A stretch of DNA of 10,935 nucleotides from the NCBI GenBank assembly GCA_020029455.1, contig JAIBJH010000071.1:1-10935 (forward strand), given 5' to 3'. The notes below the pieces were generated by a model. The model did no database searches and had not been told where the DNA came from. It saw nothing but the letters and a program-made list of their open reading frames with translations. Every line of letters begins with the position of its first letter. Within the stretch, counting starts at the first letter, position 1. This DNA comes from Hyphomicrobiales bacterium (GTDB lineage Bacteria; Pseudomonadota; Alphaproteobacteria; Rhizobiales; Aestuariivirgaceae). Below are positions 7,101 to 10,935 of the stretch, piece by piece. A program made the position numbers and the translations under genes.

Positions 7101-8063
7101 ATGAACAAGCGCACATTTGTCAAAGCCATGGCCGCCGCATTGATGGCGGGTTTCATGAGCGTTGAGGCACTGGCACTCGACAATTTGACCATCATCGCAC
7201 CTGCCAAACCCGGCGGTGGCTGGGACCAGACGGCTCGCGCCATGGCCGATGTCATGCAGGCAGGTGGACAGGCCAAGGCCGTCACCGTTGAAAACGTGGC
7301 CGGAGCCGGTGGAACAGTGGGCCTTGCCCAATTCACCGACAAGAACAAGGGCGATGGCAACGCCCTTTTGGTCAACGGCCTGGTCATGGTGGGCGCGGTG
7401 CTGACCAACAAGTCGCCCGTTTCCCTCACCGACACAACGCCCATTGCCCGCCTCACCGGCGAATATGAAGTGGTCGTTGTGCCCGCCAATTCGCCACATA
7501 AGACGCTAGCTGATCTCACAGCAGCGCTGAAGGCTGATATTGGTTCTGTCGCAATCGGCGGCGGTTCTGCCGGCGGCACGGATCACATTCTCGCAGGGCT
7601 CATTGCCCAGGCAGCGGGCGCTGATGCGGCCAAGCTGAACTACGTTCCGTTCTCGGGTGGTGGTGAGGCGCTGGCGGCCATCATGGGTGGCCATGTGGCG
7701 GCAGGCATTTCCGGCTATGGCGAATGGGAAGGCCAGATCAAGTCCGGCGAACTCCGTGCCCTTGGTATCTCGGCGGGTGCGAAGGTCGAAGGCATCGACA
7801 TCGCAACCCTGAAGGAACAGGGCGTCGATGTGGAGCTTGCCAACTGGCGCTCGGTTGTGGCCGCGCCCGGCATCACCGATGACCAGAAGAAGGAATTGGT
7901 CGCGGCGGTTGACGCGATGCATGCCTCCGATGCCTGGAAGAAGGTTCTCGCCGACAAGAAGTGGATCGATCTCTATATGTCCGGCGATGAATTCGGCGCC
8001 TATCTCGCTAGCGAAAATGACCGTGTCACCGGAGTCTTGAAGACCATCGGCCTCGTGCAGTGA
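7101..8063 (+). CDS. tctC: tripartite tricarboxylate transporter substrate-binding protein
   Basis: This 320-residue periplasmic protein of the TctC/Bug family captures an organic acid and hands it to the TctA/TctB membrane complex. It has a signal peptide: Lys/Arg-containing start, hydrophobic core around residues 9-20, and cleavage after ALA at 23-25. The family's ligand loops are visible as PAKPGGGWDQTARAM (34-48), which includes the conserved Asp42, and GGGSAGGTDH (153-162). YVPFSGGGEALAAIMGGHV (181-199) is the usual linker strand before the second lobe. The PGGGWDQTARAM form is typical of TctC encoded with TctAB rather than of orphan Bug proteins. The ligand cannot be read from the sequence; citrate, other carboxylates and aromatic acids are all known in the family. 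The stop overlaps the start of tctB by 4 bases (GTGA). Confidence 0.93.
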   Translation: MNKRTFVKAMAAALMAGFMSVEALALDNLTIIAPAKPGGGWDQTARAMADVMQAGGQAKAVTVENVAGAGGTVGLAQFTDKNKGDGNALLVNGLVMVGAVLTNKSPVSLTDTTPIARLTGEYEVVVVPANSPHKTLADLTAALKADIGSVAIGGGSAGGTDHILAGLIAQAAGADAAKLNYVPFSGGGEALAAIMGGHVAAGISGYGEWEGQIKSGELRALGISAGAKVEGIDIATLKEQGVDVELANWRSVVAAPGITDDQKKELVAAVDAMHASDAWKKVLADKKWIDLYMSGDEFGAYLASENDRVTGVLKTIGLVQ

Positions 8064-8512
8064 CGTCTTCCAGCCGCAATTGGCCCGAGCTCCTTCTGGG
8101 GCTCGGGATCATTGCACTTGGTCTCGTGATGGCGCGCGAGGCCATGGGCATCAATGTCAGCCCCATCTATGCGAAAGTAGGTCCAGCTGCGTTCCTTTGG
8201 TTCGCGGCGGGTTTGCTTGCATTGTGTGGCGCACTGGTGGCCTGGCACGGACATGCCTCGCCGCCGGCGGCAGGCCACGAACTCTACGGGCCTGCTGTCA
8301 TCATGGCGGGCCTATTGCTCTCAGTTTTCACACTTGAACCCTTTGGCTTCATTCCGGCTGCGGCCGTGCTCTTCCTGCTGACGGCGCATGGGTTGGGATC
8401 TCGCAGCTGGATGCGTGATTTGCTCATTGGCGTTGTTCTTTCGGCAGTGGCCTATGTCCTTTTCTCCAAGGGCCTCGGCCTTCGCCTTCCCGCCGGAACG
8501 CTCTTCACATGA
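8060..8512 (+). CDS. tctB: tripartite tricarboxylate transporter small membrane subunit
   Basis: This 150-residue membrane protein is the small TctB subunit. Hydrophobic segments lie near residues 9-25, 43-62, 78-109 (probably two short or one broken segment) and 119-136, fitting the four-helix layout of the family. The first loop carries IYAKVGPAAF, matching the conserved VGP-x-x-F stretch, and the C-terminus has GLGLRLPAGTLF, close to the usual LPxGxLF ending. It starts with GTG overlapping the tctC stop (GTGA, 8060-8063), and its own stop overlaps the tctA ATG (8509-8512), so the three subunits are probably made in a coupled way. Its exact role in transport is not established for the family; it is needed for TctA function in studied systems. 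Confidence 0.88.
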   Translation: MTSSSRNWPELLLGLGIIALGLVMAREAMGINVSPIYAKVGPAAFLWFAAGLLALCGALVAWHGHASPPAAGHELYGPAVIMAGLLLSVFTLEPFGFIPAAAVLFLLTAHGLGSRSWMRDLLIGVVLSAVAYVLFSKGLGLRLPAGTLFT

Positions 8513-9990
8513 ACGCGCTCGAACAATTGCTGCAAGGCTTTGCCGGGGCCATCACGCTGGAAAATCTGGGCTGGTCGCTGCTTGGCGTCACGCTCGGAAC
8601 CTTTATCGGCATCCTGCCCGGCATTGGCCCGGCGCTGACAATCGCGTTGCTGCTGCCAATCACTGGCTATCTGGAGCCGACATCCGCCTTCATCATGTTC
8701 GGTGGGCTTTACTACGGTGCAATGTACGGCTCTTCGACGACATCGATACTGCTCAACACGCCGGGTGAAAGTGGTTCCATCATCACGGCCATCGAAGGAA
8801 ACATGATGGCGCGCTCGGGGCGCGGTGCTCCTGCCCTTGCCACGGCGGCTATCGGTTCCTTCGTGGCTGGCACCATTGGCACGCTGCTTCTTACTTTCTT
8901 CGCGCCCGTTGTGGTGAAGCTCGCCATCGCCTTCGGCCCGGCGGAGTATTTCGCGTTGATGATCCTCGCCTTCACCACGGCCTCGGCCATGCTCGGCAGC
9001 CATGTGTACAAAGGTCTCACATCCTTGGCGCTCGGCATTGCGCTTGGGCTCATCGGCATTGATGAGTTGACCGGACAGGTGCGGTTGGTCTTCGGCTACG
9101 CGCAGCTTCTTGACGGCATCGACCTCGTGGTCGTGGCTGTGGGCCTCTTTGCGGTGGGTGAGTGCCTCTATGTGGCCTCGCGCAAGGAGTTGCGGGAAGT
9201 GACGGTTGAAGCTGTTGGCGGCTCCCTGTGGATGACGCGTGAGGATTGGCGTCGCTCGTGGAAACCCTGGCTGCGCGGAACGGCGCTTGGTTTTCCGTTT
9301 GGCGCGTTGCCTGCTGGCGGCACGGAAATTCCAACCTTCCTCTCCTACTTCTTCGAGAAGAAACTCTCCAGGCGTCCGGAGGAATTCGGTAAGGGAGCCA
9401 TTGAGGGCGTGGCCGGGCCTGAAGCTGCCAATAATGCCGCGGTGGCGGGCGTGCTGGTGCCGCTTCTTTCGCTGGGCCTGCCGACATCCGCCACGGCGGC
9501 CATTCTCCTTGTTGCCTTCCAGCAATACGGCCTGCAGCCAGGTCCGCAACTCTTCGTCAATTCCGGCCCCCTGGTGTGGACACTGATCGCCAGCCTCTTC
9601 ATCGGCAATGCCATGCTGCTGGTGCTCAACCTGCCGCTGGTGGGCCTGTGGGTGAAGCTGCTGCGCATTCCGCAGCCCCTGCTCTATGGCGGCATCCTGG
9701 TGTTCTCAACGCTTGGCGTTTACAGCGTGAACCGCTCGACTTTTGACCTTGGCCTCCTCTTCATCACCGGTCTCATGGGCTATCTGATGCGGCGCTTTGA
9801 TTTTCCGGTGGCGCCCTGCATCATCGGCCTAATTCTGGGGCCGCTCGCGGAGCAGAACCTGCGACGGGCGCTCTCCATCAGTCAGGGCGACTGGAGCGTC
9901 TTCATCACCCACCCCATCTCGCTGGTACTGCTGATTCTCTCGGTGATCATGCTGCTGCTGCCGGTGTTCTGGAAACCGCGAACCGCCTAA
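8509..9990 (+). CDS. tctA: tripartite tricarboxylate transporter large membrane subunit
   Basis: This 493-residue inner-membrane protein is the large, transporting subunit of the TTT system, which uses an ion gradient rather than ATP. The family signature GTFIGILPGIG (30-40) recurs as GFPFGALPAGG (261-271), reflecting an internal inverted duplication. Other conserved stretches are MFGGLYYGAMYGSSTTSILLN (63-83), PGESGS (85-90), EGVAGPEAANNAA (299-311) and LGLPTSATAA (322-331). The length is typical and about a dozen membrane helices are suggested by the hydrophobic pattern. It begins with ATG overlapping the tctB stop and closes the operon. No TctD/TctE two-component regulator is in the window. 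No rho-independent terminator follows. Confidence 0.96.
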   Translation: MNALEQLLQGFAGAITLENLGWSLLGVTLGTFIGILPGIGPALTIALLLPITGYLEPTSAFIMFGGLYYGAMYGSSTTSILLNTPGESGSIITAIEGNMMARSGRGAPALATAAIGSFVAGTIGTLLLTFFAPVVVKLAIAFGPAEYFALMILAFTTASAMLGSHVYKGLTSLALGIALGLIGIDELTGQVRLVFGYAQLLDGIDLVVVAVGLFAVGECLYVASRKELREVTVEAVGGSLWMTREDWRRSWKPWLRGTALGFPFGALPAGGTEIPTFLSYFFEKKLSRRPEEFGKGAIEGVAGPEAANNAAVAGVLVPLLSLGLPTSATAAILLVAFQQYGLQPGPQLFVNSGPLVWTLIASLFIGNAMLLVLNLPLVGLWVKLLRIPQPLLYGGILVFSTLGVYSVNRSTFDLGLLFITGLMGYLMRRFDFPVAPCIIGLILGPLAEQNLRRALSISQGDWSVFITHPISLVLLILSVIMLLLPVFWKPRTA

Positions 9991-10110
9991 AGGCCAGCGG
10001 GTTCCTGCTCTTAGGTCCAGGTCCGGCGACTCCTTGACTTTCGTCTAAGGCAGATGTTTCCTGCCATCAAACAAAGTTGCCCCACAGCAAACAACACAAC
10101 GGGGTAGGCA

Positions 10111-10123
10111 CCGCAAGCTGCGG
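10111..10123. repeat. short inverted repeat in the Amt leader
   Basis: CCGCA and TGCGG flank an AGC spacer, forming a perfect 5-base stem that starts 42 bases before the Amt start codon. It could be a regulator site or an mRNA hairpin in the 5' leader; its size also allows chance. Confidence 0.35.
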
Positions 10124-10142
10124 GGACAATTTGCGGGCCTCT

Positions 10143-10148
10143 GGAGGG
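10143..10148 (+). promoter_or_regulatory. ribosome binding site of the Amt gene
   Basis: GGAGGG ends 4 bases before the ATG at 10153 and supports this start for the Amt reading frame. Confidence 0.75.
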
Positions 10149-10152
10149 AACG

Positions 10153-10935
10153 ATGGGTGACAACATCAGCTCGCTGAATGTCCTCTTCACCGAGTTTTAT
10201 TACTGGGTGACGGTGGTTTTCATGTTTCTCATACATGTGGGTTTCTGCATGTATGAAGTCGGTGCGTCGCGGCGCAAAAATCATCTGCACACCTTGCTCA
10301 AAAACACGATGGCCATCCCCTTGGTCACCGTTACTTTCTATCTCTTCGGCTGGTGGATCTATTTCGCCTTCATCAATGGCCCCGGAATCGTAGAAGGCGG
10401 CATTGCCGCGGCTGAATTTGCAAAGCCGTGGAGCCCCTTGATGGCGGCGCATCTTTCGGGACCATCGCCTGCCCTTGGCGTTTCGGCGGCAGACGCTGCC
10501 CTCTGGCATCGGCTCAACGGCGTGTTCTGGGCAGCCTTTCTGCTGTTCTCCATCACCACCGCCTCGATCATATCGGGCGCTATCATTGAGCGGGCGCGGG
10601 TCGGCGCCTTCTGGATTATTGCCGTGCTGATCGGGTCCTTTGCCTGGATTCTCGATGCTTCCTGGGGCTGGCATCCGCTCGGCTGGATGGTGAAGCTCCT
10701 CGGCTACCATGATGCCTATGCCTCCGGCGTCGTGCATGCCATCGCTGGCGGTGCAACACTTGCGGCACTGATCGTGCTCGGTCCGAGGCTCGGGAAATTC
10801 CGTGCCGATGGAACGCCACGCGATATTCCGCCGCATAATCCCTGGCTGGTGACGATCGGCCTTTTTTTGATCTACACCGGCTTCTGGGGTTTCTACGCTG
10901 CCTGCAACATTCCGATGATTTCACCGGCGACGATT
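10153..10935 (+). CDS. amt: ammonium transporter family protein, partial (3' end outside window)
   Basis: This frame is open from the ATG at 10153 to the window edge, giving 261 residues of a protein that in this family usually has about 400-450, so roughly the last third is missing. It is an inner-membrane Amt/Mep/Rh-type channel. Seen: GFCMYEVGASRRKN (30-43), matching the GFxxxExGxxRxKN of AMT1-like proteins; SGAIIERAR (141-149); HDAYASGVVH (186-195), which keeps the conserved Asp187 and first pore histidine His195; VLGPRLGKF (208-216); and GFWGF (243-247), keeping the second gate phenylalanine. The usual first gate phenylalanine position reads Ala128 in an ungapped alignment anchored on SGAxxER, and the vestibule tryptophan region reads SWGWHPLGW. 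No signal peptide is evident. No glnK gene is upstream. The family call is firm; ammonium as substrate is less sure. Confidence 0.88.
   Translation, partial: MGDNISSLNVLFTEFYYWVTVVFMFLIHVGFCMYEVGASRRKNHLHTLLKNTMAIPLVTVTFYLFGWWIYFAFINGPGIVEGGIAAAEFAKPWSPLMAAHLSGPSPALGVSAADAALWHRLNGVFWAAFLLFSITTASIISGAIIERARVGAFWIIAVLIGSFAWILDASWGWHPLGWMVKLLGYHDAYASGVVHAIAGGATLAALIVLGPRLGKFRADGTPRDIPPHNPWLVTIGLFLIYTGFWGFYAACNIPMISPATI

Larger units (their letters stand above)
9991..10152. other. intergenic region upstream of the ammonium transporter gene
   Basis: These 162 bases lie between tctA and the Amt gene and should contain the Amt promoter. Seen: a tandem AGGTCC repeat (10013-10024), a TTGACT resembling a -35 at 10034-10039 without a good -10 at normal spacing, and two small inverted repeats (10049-10065 and 10111-10123). 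A GG...GC pattern resembling a sigma-54 site occurs at 10101-10115 but matches the consensus poorly. No T-tract terminator for the tct operon is present. Confidence 0.4.

Noticed and set aside
6962..7579. N-terminal extension of the parE frame by 206 codons.
   Set aside because: It lies opposite tctC, has no resemblance to ParE, and a good ATG exists at 6961 just before the conserved ATPase domain.
8452..9549. Long minus-strand open frame (365 codons) across tctA.
   Set aside because: Highly charged, low-complexity composition with no domain; it lies fully opposite the well-conserved tctA.
10013..10024. Tandem AGGTCC-AGGTCC as a regulator half-site array.
   Set aside because: Two copies of 6 bases are weak evidence and match no operator I can name; kept only as a note in the leader description.
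10049..10065. Hairpin GGCAG/CTGCC as terminator of the tct operon.
   Set aside because: The stem is only 5 pairs with a 7-base loop and is followed by an A-rich stretch, not a T-run.
10101..10125. Sigma-54-like promoter (GG...GC) before the Amt gene.
   Set aside because: The copy with correct spacing (GG at 10101-10102, GC at 10113-10114) matches little else of the consensus, and the better GGCAC...TGC copy has one base too many between the GG and GC.
10045..10836. Long minus-strand open frame (263 codons) opposite the Amt gene.
   Set aside because: The plus-strand frame gives clear Amt motifs and membrane helices; the minus frame is rich in His, Arg, Gly and Pro with no recognisable domain, as expected of a shadow in GC-rich DNA.

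Overview
The window is about 60% GC (estimated by eye) and looks like the chromosome of an alphaproteobacterium, probably of the Rhizobiales/Hyphomicrobiales. The reasons are a compact ParE-type topoisomerase IV subunit B, a small CHCC zinc-finger protein beside an alpha/beta hydrolase, a DUF3108 periplasmic protein, a complete tripartite tricarboxylate transporter (TTT) and an Amt transporter. The species cannot be named from this sequence. Eleven protein genes fill nearly all of it. No rRNA, tRNA, CRISPR array, insertion sequence or phage gene is visible, and no gene-free stretch exceeds about 165 bases.

Left part (1-4057): an alpha/beta hydrolase reads leftwards. A three-gene set (CHCC zinc finger, GNAT acetyltransferase, YcaQ/AlkX-like DNA glycosylase) reads rightwards, each junction being a 4-base ATGA overlap, so they are probably one translationally coupled operon. 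The glycosylase gene meets, tail to tail with a 29-base overlap, a leftward class-III aminotransferase of the glutamate-1-semialdehyde aminomutase-like group.

Middle part (4058-6961): a secreted DUF3108 protein reads rightwards and converges, with 16 bases between the stops, on parE, which reads leftwards. ParE pairs with ParC (not in the window) to decatenate daughter chromosomes.

Right part (6962-10935): divergent from parE, across 139 bases, is a tctC-tctB-tctA operon with 4-base overlaps. It encodes a secondary importer in which a periplasmic protein (TctC) delivers an organic acid, probably a carboxylate, to the TctA/TctB membrane pair. After 162 non-coding bases with small inverted repeats, a divergent ammonium transporter (Amt) gene starts and runs off the right edge.

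Most of this is ordinary chromosome and I see no convincing undescribed system. The points most worth a second look are an alpha/beta hydrolase with no catalytic histidine (proline in its place), an Amt protein with changed residues at the substrate entrance, and the coupling of a GNAT acetyltransferase to an AlkX-type crosslink-repair glycosylase.
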